A DNA stretch of 16,187 nucleotides from Deltaproteobacteria bacterium UBA2385 (GCA_002343455.1 DDSR01000333.1:392-16578), one strand, 5' to 3'. Counted from the stretch's first letter, positions 1 through 8,540 are shown. Numbers and translations: made by a program. Notes: generated by a model from the sequence alone, not told the origin.

Positions 1-2690
1 CGGTCGACGAGAACGACGACTGCACCTTCTGGTTCACCGGAGAGTACGCGAGCACGGCCTCGCCCGGCGACTGGCGCACGCGCATCGCGTCGTTCCAGCT
101 GCCGCTGTGCACGGCCACCGAGATCGGCACGATCGAGGGCCTGGATCGTCGGCTGGCGCACGCCTTCGACGCGACCGGCGCCATGCAGTGCGGCTTCTGC
201 CAGCCGGGCATGATCCTCAGCGCGCATGCCTTGCTGGAGAAGACGGCCAGCCCCTCGCGGGAGGAGATCACGGCGGCCCTGGGCGGCAACCTCTGCCGTT
301 GCACCGGCTACACCAAGATCGTCGAGGCGGTCCAGCGGGTGGCTCGGAGCGAGGACATCTCCAAGGGCCTCGTCCAGGGCCCGCCGGCCGAGGGTTTCTC
401 CATCCTGGGGGCACGGGCCCGCAAGCCCGACGGCATCGGCAAGGCCGTCGGCGAGCTGCCCTACACCGACGACATCGCCCTGCCGCGGATGCTGCACGGC
501 CGGATCCTGCGCTCGCCCTATGCCCACGCCCGCATCCTCTCGATCGACCTCAGCCAGGCCCTGGCCCTGCCCGGCGTCTACGCCGCGGTGGTCGGCGCGG
601 ACCTGCCGAAGGCCTACTGCGTCATCCCCTGGACCCCCGACGAGACCGCGCTGTGCACCGACAAGGTGCGGTACGTCGGCGACGGCGTGGCCGCGGTGGC
701 GGCCGTCGACGAGGAGACCGCCGACGCGGCCCTGGCCCTGATCAAGGTCGAGTACGAGGTCCTGGCCCCGGTGCTCGATCTCGACACCGCCGAGAAGGCC
801 GCCGGCGTCCCCGTCCACGAGCGGGACTGGAAAGGCCGACCCCGGCTGGACAACCTCTGCAAGGAGGTGGCCCTGTCCTTCGGCGAGGTGGACGAGGGCT
901 TCGCCGCGGCCGCCGCCGTGGTCGAGGGTGAATGGTTCTACGAGGGCAGCAGCCACGCCCCGATCGAGCCGCACTGCGCCATCGGGACCTGGGACGCGCT
1001 GGGACGCCTGACCCTGTACAGCTCGACCCAGGTGCCGCACTACCTCCAGCGTGCCCTCTCCGAGGTGCTGGAGGTGCCTCTGGATCGGGTCCGGGTGGTC
1101 CGCCCGGCCATCGGCGGCGCCTTCGGCGGCAAGTCCGAGCCCTTCGATCTGGAGCTCTGCGCGGCGCTGCTGTCGAAGCGGGCCGGGCGCCCGGTGAAGA
1201 TCCTCTACACCCGCGAGGAGGTCTTCCTGGCCCACCGGGGCCGCCACCCGATGGAGATGAAGCTGCGGGTGGGCGCCTCGGCCGACGGGAAGATCACGGC
1301 GGTCGAGAACGATCTCCGCCTGGACGGCGGGGCCTACCACAGCTTCGGCATGGTCACGACCTGGTACTCCGGCCAGCTCCTGACGGGCCCGGTGCACCTG
1401 CCGGCCTACCGCTTCCGCTCGCGTCGGTTCTACACGAACAAGCCCTGCTGCGGCCCCAAGCGCGGCCACGGCACCGTCCAGCCCCGCTTCGCCCTGGAGT
1501 GCGCGCTGGACGAGCTGTCCGAGAAGCTCGGCATCGACCCGATCGATCTCCGACGGCGCAACGCCCTGGTCTCGGGCGACGAGACCATCAACGGGCAGAG
1601 CATCCCCAGCCTGGGCCTGCTGCAGTGCCTGGAGCGGGTCGAGACCCTGTCCGGCTGGAAAGAGCGGCGGGGCAAGCTGCCCTTCGGCAAGGGCCTCGGC
1701 GTGGCCTGCTCGATGTACATCTCGGGCACCGCCTACCCGATCCACCCCACCGAGCTGCCGCAGTCCGGGGTGATGCTCTCCGCGGATCGCTCCGGCATCG
1801 TGCGGGTAGCCTGCGGGGCCGCCGACATCGGGCAGGGCAGCGACGCCATGCTGATGACGGTGGTCTCCGAGGTGCTGGGCATCGACCCCGACGCCGTGAG
1901 GGTCGAGAGCCAGGACACGGATCGGGCCCCGGTGGACCTGGGCTCCTACTCCTCGCGGGTGACGCTGATGTGCGGAATCGCCGCGCAAGAGGCGGCCATG
2001 GGCATGCGTCAGGCGATGATCTCGGCCCTGGCCGGCGCCTGGCAGGTGGACGAGGCCCGCATCGGCGTCGGACCGGGCTCCTGGTTCGATCTGCAGGATC
2101 CCGGGCGGCATGTGGGGGTGGCCGAGGTCCTGCGGCTGGCCGAGATCGCCGCCGGACGCCCCCTGGTCAGCGCGGGCGGCTTCCGCACCCGCAAGCTGGG
2201 TGGCAAGTACCAGGGAGGCACCATCGGCGCCTCGCCGGCCTACTCGACGACCGCCCATGTTGCCGAGGTCAGCGTCGACCCCGAGACGGGCATCGTCACC
2301 GTGGACAAGCTCTGGGCGGCGCATGACTGCGGGCGGGCCCTGCTGCCGACCCTGGTCGAGGGGCAGATCGAGGGCTCCACTGCCATGGGCCTGGGCGAGG
2401 CCCTCTTCGAGGCCCACACCGTCGACTCCCGCGGCTTGCTCGCCCAGCCCAGCTTGCTGGAAGCCTGCCTGGGCACCTCGGTGGAGACGCCTCCCATCGT
2501 CGCCAGCATCGTCGAGACCATCGACCCGGTCGGCCCCTTCGGCGCCAAGGAGGCCGGCGAGGGCCCCCTGCACTCGACGATCCCGGCCATCGCCAACGCG
2601 ATCCACGACGCCGTCGGGGTGCGCATCCGGCGGACCCCCTTCTCGCCCGAGCGGGTCCTGGCCGCGCTAAAGGAGCAGGGCCGATGCTGA
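1..2690 (+). CDS. Fused [2Fe-2S]/molybdopterin hydroxylase subunit, 4-hydroxybenzoyl-CoA reductase-like (5' partial)
   Basis: The frame is open from base 3, so the start lies outside the window. From about base 129 (TIEGL) it follows the C-terminal helical domain of a xanthine-oxidase-family iron-sulfur subunit: QCGFC at 186-200 and CRCTG at 294-308, giving four cysteines for one [2Fe-2S] cluster. A molybdopterin subunit of about 765 residues follows in the same chain, with GGAFGGK at 1113-1133, a GPKRGHGT segment near 1452-1475 and KEAGEG near 2547, whose Glu codon (2559-2561) fits the catalytic glutamate. [11 protein letters not shown]...PAIANAI closely resembles 4-hydroxybenzoyl-CoA reductase alpha subunits (HcrA). 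The family removes or adds oxygen at aromatic or heterocyclic carbons with Mo-cofactor; the true substrate is inferred only. The N-terminal ferredoxin domain with CxxxxCxxC is missing, replaced by foreign-looking residues (see separate entry). It overlaps the FAD subunit gene by 7 bp. Family confidence is high, substrate confidence low. Confidence 0.88.
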   Translation, partial: VDENDDCTFWFTGEYASTASPGDWRTRIASFQLPLCTATEIGTIEGLDRRLAHAFDATGAMQCGFCQPGMILSAHALLEKTASPSREEITAALGGNLCRCTGYTKIVEAVQRVARSEDISKGLVQGPPAEGFSILGARARKPDGIGKAVGELPYTDDIALPRMLHGRILRSPYAHARILSIDLSQALALPGVYAAVVGADLPKAYCVIPWTPDETALCTDKVRYVGDGVAAVAAVDEETADAALALIKVEYEVLAPVLDLDTAEKAAGVPVHERDWKGRPRLDNLCKEVALSFGEVDEGFAAAAAVVEGEWFYEGSSHAPIEPHCAIGTWDALGRLTLYSSTQVPHYLQRALSEVLEVPLDRVRVVRPAIGGAFGGKSEPFDLELCAALLSKRAGRPVKILYTREEVFLAHRGRHPMEMKLRVGASADGKITAVENDLRLDGGAYHSFGMVTTWYSGQLLTGPVHLPAYRFRSRRFYTNKPCCGPKRGHGTVQPRFALECALDELSEKLGIDPIDLRRRNALVSGDETINGQSIPSLGLLQCLERVETLSGWKERRGKLPFGKGLGVACSMYISGTAYPIHPTELPQSGVMLSADRSGIVRVACGAADIGQGSDAMLMTVVSEVLGIDPDAVRVESQDTDRAPVDLGSYSSRVTLMCGIAAQEAAMGMRQAMISALAGAWQVDEARIGVGPGSWFDLQDPGRHVGVAEVLRLAEIAAGRPLVSAGGFRTRKLGGKYQGGTIGASPAYSTTAHVAEVSVDPETGIVTVDKLWAAHDCGRALLPTLVEGQIEGSTAMGLGEALFEAHTVDSRGLLAQPSLLEACLGTSVETPPIVASIVETIDPVGPFGAKEAGEGPLHSTIPAIANAIHDAVGVRIRRTPFSPERVLAALKEQGRC
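3..113 (+). other. Segment resembling the C-terminal tail of a secreted protein, joined in frame to the hydroxylase
   Basis: Bases 3-110 encode about 36 residues containing [14 protein letters not shown], then [10 protein letters not shown] and a Cys (108-110). This pattern (DDCTFWYT.EY...W.TRIGSF.FP.C) is one I recall at the extreme C-terminus of large secreted proteins in soil and aquatic bacteria, not in molybdenum hydroxylases. A ferredoxin-type domain should occupy this place, with a CxxxxCxxC motif about 25-35 residues before TIEGL; none is present. The join therefore lies between about base 105 and base 129. It may be a real gene fusion or deletion, or a chimeric join in the assembly. 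The recognition is from memory and was not searched. Confidence 0.55.
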
Positions 2691-3658
2691 GGATGAGCGG
2701 TTTCTCGTTTGCCCAGGCGCGCGACCCCCAGCACGCCGTGGAGCTCTTCGCCGGCTCGGACCAGGCCGCCTGGCTGGCTGGGGGGACCGACCTCCTCCCG
2801 GCGATCAAGCTGAAGGTCCAGCAGCCCAAGCTGCTGATCGGCCTGGGCCAGGCCTTGCCGCGCACCTTCGAGGAGCAAGGCGGCGAGCTGGTCCTGGGCG
2901 CCGGGCTGCGGCTGTCCGATCTCGCCCGGCGGGGGCCCGAGCCGCTGGCCGAGGCGGCCGCCTCGATCGCCGGGCCGCAGATCCGGGCGATGGGCACGCT
3001 GGGCGGCAACGTGATGCTGGACACGCGCTGCCGCTTCTACAACCAGAGCGCCCACTGGCGCGAGGCGCTGGGCGGCTGCCTGAAGGCCAGCGGCGACATC
3101 TGCCATGTCACGGGCGCGCCGAAGAGCTGCGTGGCCAGCCAGTGCGCGGACACGATCCCCGCCTTGCTGGTGCTGGGGGCTCGCCTGCGCCTGCTGTCGG
3201 TGGAAGGCCCACGCGAGCTCAGCCTCGCCGAGTTCTTGCGCTACGACGGCCTCCGCCCCCACGCGGTGCGCCCCGGCGAGCTCCTGACCCATGTGATCCT
3301 GCCGCAGCGGGGCGGGGTCGGCGCCAGCGCCAAGCTGCGTCCTCGCGGCAGCATCGACTTCCCCTTGATCTCGATGTCGGCCTGGGCCCGTCTGGAGGGA
3401 CCCGAGGCGCGGATCGAGGAGCTACGCGTGGCCATCGGTGCCACCAACCCGCAGCCGAAGGTCCTGCCCGGGATCGAGGCATACATCGGCCAGCCGCTGG
3501 ACGAGGAGCGCATCCAGGCCATCGCCGAGGCGGCCTGGATGCGGACTCGGCCCCAGGGCTCCCTGGCGGGGGACGTGGCCTGGCGCCGCCAGGTCACCCG
3601 GGTCTTCGTCGCCCGCCTGCTGCGTCGACTTCGCAGCCAACACCAGGAGATCGCGTGA
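2684..3658 (+). CDS. FAD-binding subunit with [4Fe-4S] insert, HcrB-like
   Basis: This 324-residue protein is the flavin subunit partner of the upstream molybdopterin chain. An AGGTDLLP segment (residues 32-39) and AMGTLGGNV (102-110) are the FAD pyrophosphate-binding loops of the CO dehydrogenase/xanthine dehydrogenase medium-subunit family. Directly after the second loop sits an insert with cysteines at 116, 132, 140 and 149 (spacing X15, X7, X8). As I recall, this is the exact spacing of the [4Fe-4S] ligands in the Thauera 4-hydroxybenzoyl-CoA reductase beta subunit, a cluster absent from ordinary xanthine dehydrogenases. C154 is an extra cysteine. The ATG at 2684 has a strong AAGGAG at 2671-2676 and overlaps the upstream stop, indicating translational coupling; a second Met at residue 4 is possible. 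In the cell it would carry electrons between FeS clusters and the flavin. It is cytoplasmic, with no signal peptide. Confidence 0.9.
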   Translation: MLRMSGFSFAQARDPQHAVELFAGSDQAAWLAGGTDLLPAIKLKVQQPKLLIGLGQALPRTFEEQGGELVLGAGLRLSDLARRGPEPLAEAAASIAGPQIRAMGTLGGNVMLDTRCRFYNQSAHWREALGGCLKASGDICHVTGAPKSCVASQCADTIPALLVLGARLRLLSVEGPRELSLAEFLRYDGLRPHAVRPGELLTHVILPQRGGVGASAKLRPRGSIDFPLISMSAWARLEGPEARIEELRVAIGATNPQPKVLPGIEAYIGQPLDEERIQAIAEAAWMRTRPQGSLAGDVAWRRQVTRVFVARLLRRLRSQHQEIA

Positions 3659-4344
3659 TCACCCTCTACACCTCGCCGACCCCCAACGGCTGGAAGGCCA
3701 GCATCGCCCTGGAGGAGCTGGGCCTGCCCTACCGGGTGCACGCCATCAACCTCAGCACGCAGGAGCAGAAAGAGCCCTGGTACCTTGCGATCAATCCCAA
3801 CGGGCGCATCCCGGCCATGGTCGACGACGAGCCCCTGGGGGGAGGGGAGCCGCTCGCCGTCTTCGAGAGCGGGGCCATGCTGGTGTACCTGGCCGAGAAG
3901 ACGGGTCGGCTGATGCCCCTGGACCCGGTGGGGCGCAGCCGGGCCCTGCAGTGGCTCTTCTTCCAGGTTGGGGGCATCGGCCCGATGATGGGCCAGGCCA
4001 ACGTCTTCTACCGCTACGCCCCCGAGAAGATCCCCTTCGCCATCGAGCGCTACCAGAAGGAGGGACGCCGCCTGCTGGAGGTCCTGGACAACCGCCTGGC
4101 GGAGTCGGCCTTCCTGGCCGGCCCGGACTACGGCATGGCCGACATCGCCACCTGGTCCTGGACCCACACGGCAGGCTGGTCGGGTATCTCGGTCGAGGGA
4201 CTGGAAAACCTCCGCCGCTGGCACGAGTCGATCAAGGACCGGCCTGCCGTCCGCCGGGGCAAGGAGATCCCGTACCCGGTGGAGCTGCCGACCGAGAAGG
4301 CCGCCGAGGACTTCGCCAAGGAAGCCCGGAAGATGCTGGTCTAG
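3655..4344 (+). CDS. Glutathione S-transferase, Nu-class / YfcG-like
   Basis: The protein has 229 residues and starts at a GTG that overlaps the preceding TGA, with AGGAG at 3645-3649. Residues 1-83 form the thioredoxin-like domain: TSPTPNGWK at 6-14, NPNGRIPAM at 48-55 with the cis-proline P53, and FESGAML at 70-76, where Glu-Ser binds the gamma-glutamyl group of glutathione. A helical C-terminal domain follows, with [13 protein letters not shown] as the usual N-capping motif. The SPTPNG start and the [14 protein letters not shown] segment match YfcG/YghU-type enzymes, which reduce disulfides with glutathione instead of conjugating xenobiotics. Upstream in-frame codons (from 3142) are an open shadow inside the FAD subunit gene and are not used. 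Translational coupling to the hydroxylase suggests a linked job, such as handling a thiol or aromatic intermediate, but this is inference. Confidence 0.9.
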   Translation: MITLYTSPTPNGWKASIALEELGLPYRVHAINLSTQEQKEPWYLAINPNGRIPAMVDDEPLGGGEPLAVFESGAMLVYLAEKTGRLMPLDPVGRSRALQWLFFQVGGIGPMMGQANVFYRYAPEKIPFAIERYQKEGRRLLEVLDNRLAESAFLAGPDYGMADIATWSWTHTAGWSGISVEGLENLRRWHESIKDRPAVRRGKEIPYPVELPTEKAAEDFAKEARKMLV

Positions 4345-4349
4345 CGCCG

Positions 4350-4625
4350 CTAGAGTGGCCGCTCGGCGTCCAGCTCCTCGATCCGTCGCAGCAGCACCTC
4401 CACCCCCTCCCGCTGCTCCAGCAAGCCCGCCAGGGCGTTCCAGTCCGCGGGCGAGAGCATGACCCCGATCGAGGGGCTGAGCACATGCATGAGCTGACTC
4501 CCGACGAAGGAGAGGGGGCGCATCCCTTCAATGGCCAGGATGGCGGGCACGGTCAGGCCCAGGCGCACGATCACGCGCGCGAGGCGATCCACGGCGGCGG
4601 CCTGATCGGGGGTCGGCTCGATCAT
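4350..4625 (-). CDS. Conserved-looking 91-residue protein of unknown function
   Basis: This short protein is predicted to be mostly helical. It has a central IEGMRPLSFVGSQLMHVLSP segment, a Pro/Gly-containing amphipathic stretch, followed by a charged C-terminal helix (LLEQREGVEVLLRRIEEL). No catalytic motif, signal peptide or clear membrane span is visible; the central segment could lie on a membrane surface. The start codon overlaps the stop of the upstream membrane protein in an ATGA arrangement (4622-4625), which supports it as a real, coupled gene. I do not recognise the family. Its stop lies 5 bp from the stop of the convergent glutathione transferase gene. Confidence 0.6.
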   Translation of the reverse strand: MIEPTPDQAAAVDRLARVIVRLGLTVPAILAIEGMRPLSFVGSQLMHVLSPSIGVMLSPADWNALAGLLEQREGVEVLLRRIEELDAERPL

Positions 4626-5017
4626 GGGAAGCGGCCGCGGATGTAGGCGAGGACGGCGGCAGGTGGCTGGCGCAGGCGGAGGTCATGGCGCCGGGCCAGC
4701 CAGGGGCGGGCGCCCTTGGAGCAGAGCAGGATGTCCGGACCGAGGGTCTGGATCCTGGCCACGCGCTCCCAGCGGAGCACGCGGTGGGAGAGCAGGCGGT
4801 CGGCGGCGGCGCCCTGCTCATCGACCCGGTAGCGCGTGGGGAGCAGGGCCTCGGCGGTAGCGCCGACCAGGACCAGGGCAGCCAGGGGGACCAGCCAGGG
4901 GTCGACGCTCCCCAGCAAGACCATGCTCAGCAGGATCACCAGCCCCGCAGCAGCGGCGCGTCGAGGCATCTGGCGCGCGGGCCAGTCGGTCCAGACGAGA
5001 GGCAGGAGGTCGGGCAC
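4622..5017 (-). CDS. Small membrane protein with two-helix hairpin and PH-like C-terminal part
   Basis: The protein has 131 residues and starts at GTG; no clear ribosome binding site is seen, and an in-frame ATG at 4969 is an alternative. Residues about 20-58 form two hydrophobic helices separated by a short turn (GSVDPW). The remaining part, RYRVDEQGAA...RVLRWERVARIQTLGPDILLC, has the alternating strands and W-x-x-V-A-x-I pattern seen in bacterial PH-like (YdbS/YcxB-type) domains that follow membrane hairpins. This assignment is tentative. It lies 13 bp downstream of the carbonic anhydrase stop and overlaps the next gene by 4 bp, so all three are probably one transcript. A role is not known. 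Confidence 0.6.
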   Translation of the reverse strand: MPDLLPLVWTDWPARQMPRRAAAAGLVILLSMVLLGSVDPWLVPLAALVLVGATAEALLPTRYRVDEQGAAADRLLSHRVLRWERVARIQTLGPDILLCSKGARPWLARRHDLRLRQPPAAVLAYIRGRFP

Positions 5018-5030
5018 GGGTCGAACACCG

Positions 5031-5666
5031 CTAGTCGAAGAAGGTCACCCTTCCGGTCTCGATCTGGTACTCGGCGCCGACGATGTCGATCTGACCCGAG
5101 AGGCGTAGCTCCTCGAGCAGGCGGCTGCCGTGGCGGAGGTGGGCGACGCTGGCCCGGACGTTGGCGTGCATGGCCTGGCGCACGAACTCGCTGTTGGCGT
5201 GCCTTCCTTCGCTGGAGCCCTCTACCAGCTCGTGGATGTGAGGCGCGATCCGATCGGTGATCGCCTGGATGTTTCGGGACTCGTGGGGGCTGCCCGAGGC
5301 GATGGCCTGCACGGTGGCCGAGATGGCGCCGCAGCGGGTGTGGCCCAGGACGACCACGAGGCGGGTGCCGAACTGGCTGACGGCGAACTCGACCGAGCCG
5401 ACGATGGACGGGGCCACCACGTTGCCGGCGACCCGGACGACGAAGAGCTCGCCGAAGCCCTGGTCGAAGAGGATCTCGACCGGTGTCCGCGAGTCGGAGC
5501 AGCCGAGCACCACGGCGAAGGGGGTCTGGCCTTCGTTGGCCAGGTCGGGGCTCCAAGCGTGGCGGGTGGCGGTGCCACCGTGGGCTTGAAAGCGGAGGTT
5601 TCCGGCCGTCAGGCGCTGGATCGCCTCGTGAGGGGCGGGCATGGTCTTGTTGTAGGTCTGTGGCAT
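5031..5666 (-). CDS. Beta-class carbonic anhydrase
   Basis: This 211-residue enzyme would interconvert CO2 and bicarbonate in the cytoplasm. The zinc site is complete: CSDSR at residues 56-60 (Cys56 ligand, Asp58-Arg60 dyad) and GHTRCG at 108-113 (His109 and Cys112 ligands). Around them are the usual FVVRVAGNVV and SVEFAVSQFGTRLVVVLGH segments. Length matches bacterial beta enzymes. The Met at 5666 is chosen as the first possible start, but a second Met at 5642 (MPAPHEAIQRL) fits the family's N-terminus as well or better; neither has a good ribosome binding site. The much longer open frame extending upstream to 7970 is an antisense shadow of the second hydroxylase. The gene is divergent from the Tat-exported hydroxylase operon, 66 bp away. 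Confidence 0.93.
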   Translation of the reverse strand: MPQTYNKTMPAPHEAIQRLTAGNLRFQAHGGTATRHAWSPDLANEGQTPFAVVLGCSDSRTPVEILFDQGFGELFVVRVAGNVVAPSIVGSVEFAVSQFGTRLVVVLGHTRCGAISATVQAIASGSPHESRNIQAITDRIAPHIHELVEGSSEGRHANSEFVRQAMHANVRASVAHLRHGSRLLEELRLSGQIDIVGAEYQIETGRVTFFD

Positions 5667-5732
5667 CGGGGTGGGATAACCCACTGCTCGTCCTCTCAGC
5701 CCTCCACCATCGTCCACTCGGAGCGCGACCCG
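5667..5732. promoter_or_regulatory. Divergent intergenic region with 14-bp near-palindrome
   Basis: This 66-bp gap separates the carbonic anhydrase (leftward) from the exported hydroxylase operon (rightward) and must hold promoter elements for both. At 5671-5684 lies GTGGGATAACCCAC, with 5-bp perfect arms and a nearly symmetric centre. It could be an operator for a dimeric regulator, or form a small hairpin just 5 bases upstream of the carbonic anhydrase start. GGAG at 5720-5723, 9 bases before the ATG at 5733, is the likely ribosome binding site of the hydroxylase. No convincing -35/-10 pair was identified. Confidence 0.4.
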
Positions 5733-8540
5733 ATGTCTCGATTCACCCGCCGCGGCTTCCTTCAAGGCACACTGGCTGGCACCGCTGGCGTCGCCGCGCT
5801 CGGCTCCACGCCGCTCCCTGCGCGGGCCAGCTCCAGCCCCTCCCGGGCCCTGGTGGTGGTGCAGACGACGGTCAATGGCAAGGCCCAGGCCGTGACCGTC
5901 GGTCCCGATGAGGCGCTGGTCCACACCGTCCGCGACCGGCTGGGCCTGACCGGCACCAAGCTCAGCTGCGGGGCGGGCACCTGCGGCGCATGCACGGTGC
6001 TGCTGGAGGATGCCCCGGTCTGCGCCTGCCTCCTGCCAACGACGGCCGTGGAGGGGCGCAAGGTCACCACCGTGGAGGGCCTTCCGGTGGGCGGGCGACT
6101 GCACCCCGTGCAGCGGGCCTTCATGGCCGAGGACGCCTTGCAGTGCGGCTTCTGCACCCCGGGCTTCATCGTCGAGGCCAGCGCCTTCCACGACCGCTGG
6201 CGGGCCGAGCAGGGCACGGCCGAGCCCAGCCGTGAGCAGGTCGCTGCCGCGCTGGCGGGGCATCTGTGCCGCTGTGGCGCCTACAACCAGATTTACGCGG
6301 CCGTCCAGGCTGCCTGCCGGGGCGAGCACGACGCCAACGACCCGGTCTCGCCTCGGGTCGAAGCGCGCGAGAAGGTGACCGGGGCGGCGATCTACACGGT
6401 CGACGTGCGCCCCGACGGGATGCTGCACGCCCGGGTCCTGCGCTCGCCCCACGCCCACGCCCGGCTCCAGTCCCTGGACACCGGCGCGGCCGAGAGCCTG
6501 GACGGGGTCAAGGCGGTGTTTCGGCTGGTTCCCGACGGGTCCGTGGTTCGTTACGCCGGGCAAGAGGTCGTGGCGGTGGCGGCGGTCGACGAGGCGACGG
6601 CCAAGGCGGCGCTGGCGCGCATCAAGGCCAGCTGGGAGGTCCTCCCCCATGTCCTGAGCATCGCCGAGGGACGCGCCGACGGCGCTCCGGTCGTCTGGGA
6701 CGAGCCCAAGGCTGCGCCCAGCGCGGCCGAGGGCCCGGTGATGGGGCCCAAGCTCTCGGGCAACGTCCGCGGCCCGTTCTCCTCCTCGATGCTGGGAAAC
6801 CCCAAGGGCGCCCGCAAGCGGCTGGAGCTGGCGCGAACGGAGTCCCGGACCCGCTCGGGCCGCTTCACGACCCAGGTGCAGATGCACAACGCCCTCGAGC
6901 CGCATGCCTGCGTGGCCTGGTACAAGCCGCCGGCGAGCGACCTGGAGCGCGGCGCGGTGCCCCGGGCCAGCATCGAGCTGTGGTCGTCGACCCAGGCGGT
7001 CCACCACCTGCGCCACGAGGTCGCCAAGCGCTGGAAGCTGCGCGAGAAGGATGTGCGGGTCCACTGCGCCCATGCCGGCGGAGCCTTCGGGGCCAAGGCG
7101 GTGATGAGCACCGAGGTGCTGGTCGGCGTCGAGCTCAGCCGGCTGGCGGGGGCGCCGGTGCGGGTCGTCCTGGATCGGGCCGAAGAGCTGGCGGTGGGCG
7201 GGAACCGCCCTGGTCAGGAGATCGAGGTCGAGATCGCCTGGACGGGGGATGGTCAGCTCGACGCCCTGAGCTCGGAGGCCTGGGGCAACAGCGGCGTCGC
7301 AGTGGGCAACATCACCGGGATGATGGCCCGGCTGCTCTACAAGAGCGACTACAAGGACCTCAACGACTACGACGTGACCACCTTCGCGCCGCCGGGCAAG
7401 CCCTTCCGGGGGCCGGGCGGGCCGCCGGTGATCTTCGCCCTGGAGCAGGTGATGGACGAGGTCGCCACGGCGACCGGCCGGGACGCCCTCGCGCTGCGGC
7501 GGGCCTGGGATGGCCACGCCGGACGTCAGCGGCTCTACGACTGGATCGAGGGCCTCCCCGCCTGGAAGGACCGCGCCTCCCTGCCGCGGGAGGGCCGCTA
7601 CCGCCAGGGTGTGGGCCTCGCCTGCGGGAGCTGGTTCGCCTTCACCTCTCCCCTGGCCGCGGTGGAGCTCAACGCCAGCGCCGAGGGCATCGAGGCCCGG
7701 ACGGCGACCCAGGACATGGGCCAGGGCTCGCGGACGGTGGTGGCCGACGCCATCGCCGAGGTGCTGGGGATCCCGGCCTCCAGCATCCAGGTCGAGCTCG
7801 GCGACAGCGAAGACCCGGGCGGGGTCATGTCGGGCGGCAGCCGCACGGCGGCCAGCATCGGACCGGCCGCGGCAGACGCGGCTCGCCTGCTGTTGGAAGA
7901 GCTGGTCGAGCGCTGCCAGAAGGACCTGGCCTGGCTTGACGCGGCCGCCGCGCCCGGCGGCATCTCGCACGGCGGGACCACCCTGCCCCTGGCCCAGGTC
8001 CTGGAGCGCACGGGGCCCCTAACGACGCTAGGCAAGCGCCGCCGCGACCCAGGCGGCTACTTCCTCCCCTTTGGAGCGGCTGGGATCAAGATTGGCAAGG
8101 ATCTGGGCGCCGCGGTGCAGCTCAGCCATGTCCAGGTGGACACCTGGACCGGTCGTGTAACGCTGCTAGGCTCGTGGATCGGGCTCGCCGTCGGTCGGCT
8201 GCACAGCCCGATCCTGGCCGAGAGCCAGGTGCACGGCGGCGTGATCCAGGGGCTCGGGTACGCCCTCTACGAGGAGCGGCGGCTGGACCCGAACACCGGC
8301 CAGCTCCTCAGCCGGGGCCTGGACGACTACCGGATCCCCGGCATCGGGGACATCCCGCCGATCCAGGTGCGCTTCGACGACCAGCCGCTGGACGGAGTCC
8401 TGGGCGGGGGCATCGGCCTGGGGGAGGTCTGCACCGTCCCCACCGCGGCCAGCATCGCCAACGCAGTCAAGGACGCCACGGGCTGGCGCCCGACCGAGCT
8501 GCCCATCCGACCCGACCGCATCGTGGAGGCCCTCTCGTGA
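5733..8540 (+). CDS. Tat-exported fused [2Fe-2S]/molybdopterin hydroxylase
   Basis: This 935-residue protein starts with a twin-arginine signal (RRGFLQG at residues 6-12, hydrophobic stretch to about 24, A-R-A site near 30-32). A plant-type ferredoxin domain follows, with Cys79, Cys84, Cys87 and Cys99, then the helical domain with QCGFC (Cys138, Cys141) and CRC (Cys179, Cys181), giving two [2Fe-2S] clusters. From about residue 205 it is a molybdopterin subunit: GGAFGAK at 449-455, FRGPGG at 558-563, and GLGE ending in Glu898, which fits the catalytic base. Such enzymes oxidise aldehydes or N-heterocycles with water as oxygen donor. The CO dehydrogenase AYxCSFR loop is absent. The Tat signal and PaoB-like partner point to a periplasmic aldehyde oxidoreductase as in PaoABC, but here the small and large subunits are one chain. 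Open frame to 5130 upstream is not coding. The stop overlaps the next start. Confidence 0.92.
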   Translation: MSRFTRRGFLQGTLAGTAGVAALGSTPLPARASSSPSRALVVVQTTVNGKAQAVTVGPDEALVHTVRDRLGLTGTKLSCGAGTCGACTVLLEDAPVCACLLPTTAVEGRKVTTVEGLPVGGRLHPVQRAFMAEDALQCGFCTPGFIVEASAFHDRWRAEQGTAEPSREQVAAALAGHLCRCGAYNQIYAAVQAACRGEHDANDPVSPRVEAREKVTGAAIYTVDVRPDGMLHARVLRSPHAHARLQSLDTGAAESLDGVKAVFRLVPDGSVVRYAGQEVVAVAAVDEATAKAALARIKASWEVLPHVLSIAEGRADGAPVVWDEPKAAPSAAEGPVMGPKLSGNVRGPFSSSMLGNPKGARKRLELARTESRTRSGRFTTQVQMHNALEPHACVAWYKPPASDLERGAVPRASIELWSSTQAVHHLRHEVAKRWKLREKDVRVHCAHAGGAFGAKAVMSTEVLVGVELSRLAGAPVRVVLDRAEELAVGGNRPGQEIEVEIAWTGDGQLDALSSEAWGNSGVAVGNITGMMARLLYKSDYKDLNDYDVTTFAPPGKPFRGPGGPPVIFALEQVMDEVATATGRDALALRRAWDGHAGRQRLYDWIEGLPAWKDRASLPREGRYRQGVGLACGSWFAFTSPLAAVELNASAEGIEARTATQDMGQGSRTVVADAIAEVLGIPASSIQVELGDSEDPGGVMSGGSRTAASIGPAAADAARLLLEELVERCQKDLAWLDAAAAPGGISHGGTTLPLAQVLERTGPLTTLGKRRRDPGGYFLPFGAAGIKIGKDLGAAVQLSHVQVDTWTGRVTLLGSWIGLAVGRLHSPILAESQVHGGVIQGLGYALYEERRLDPNTGQLLSRGLDDYRIPGIGDIPPIQVRFDDQPLDGVLGGGIGLGEVCTVPTAASIANAVKDATGWRPTELPIRPDRIVEALS

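Noticed and set aside
107..2326. Long + strand frames overlapping the first hydroxylase (107-931 and 932-2326).
   Set aside because: Composition is dominated by Arg, Gly, Pro and Ala with no motifs; they are frame shadows of the real gene.
5130..5732. N-terminal extension of the exported hydroxylase frame.
   Set aside because: It is antisense to the carbonic anhydrase, and the Tat signal with its ribosome binding site sets the start at 5733.
5031..7970. A 979-codon open frame on the - strand extending upstream of the carbonic anhydrase.
   Set aside because: Only its last ~211 residues match a protein family. The rest is Arg/Gly/His-rich translation antisense to the hydroxylase gene, as expected in GC-rich DNA.
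183..8540. Form I CO dehydrogenase (CoxL) as the identity of either molybdopterin chain.
   Set aside because: Neither chain has the AYxCSFR active-site loop; the corresponding regions read GPKRGHGT and FRGPGG.
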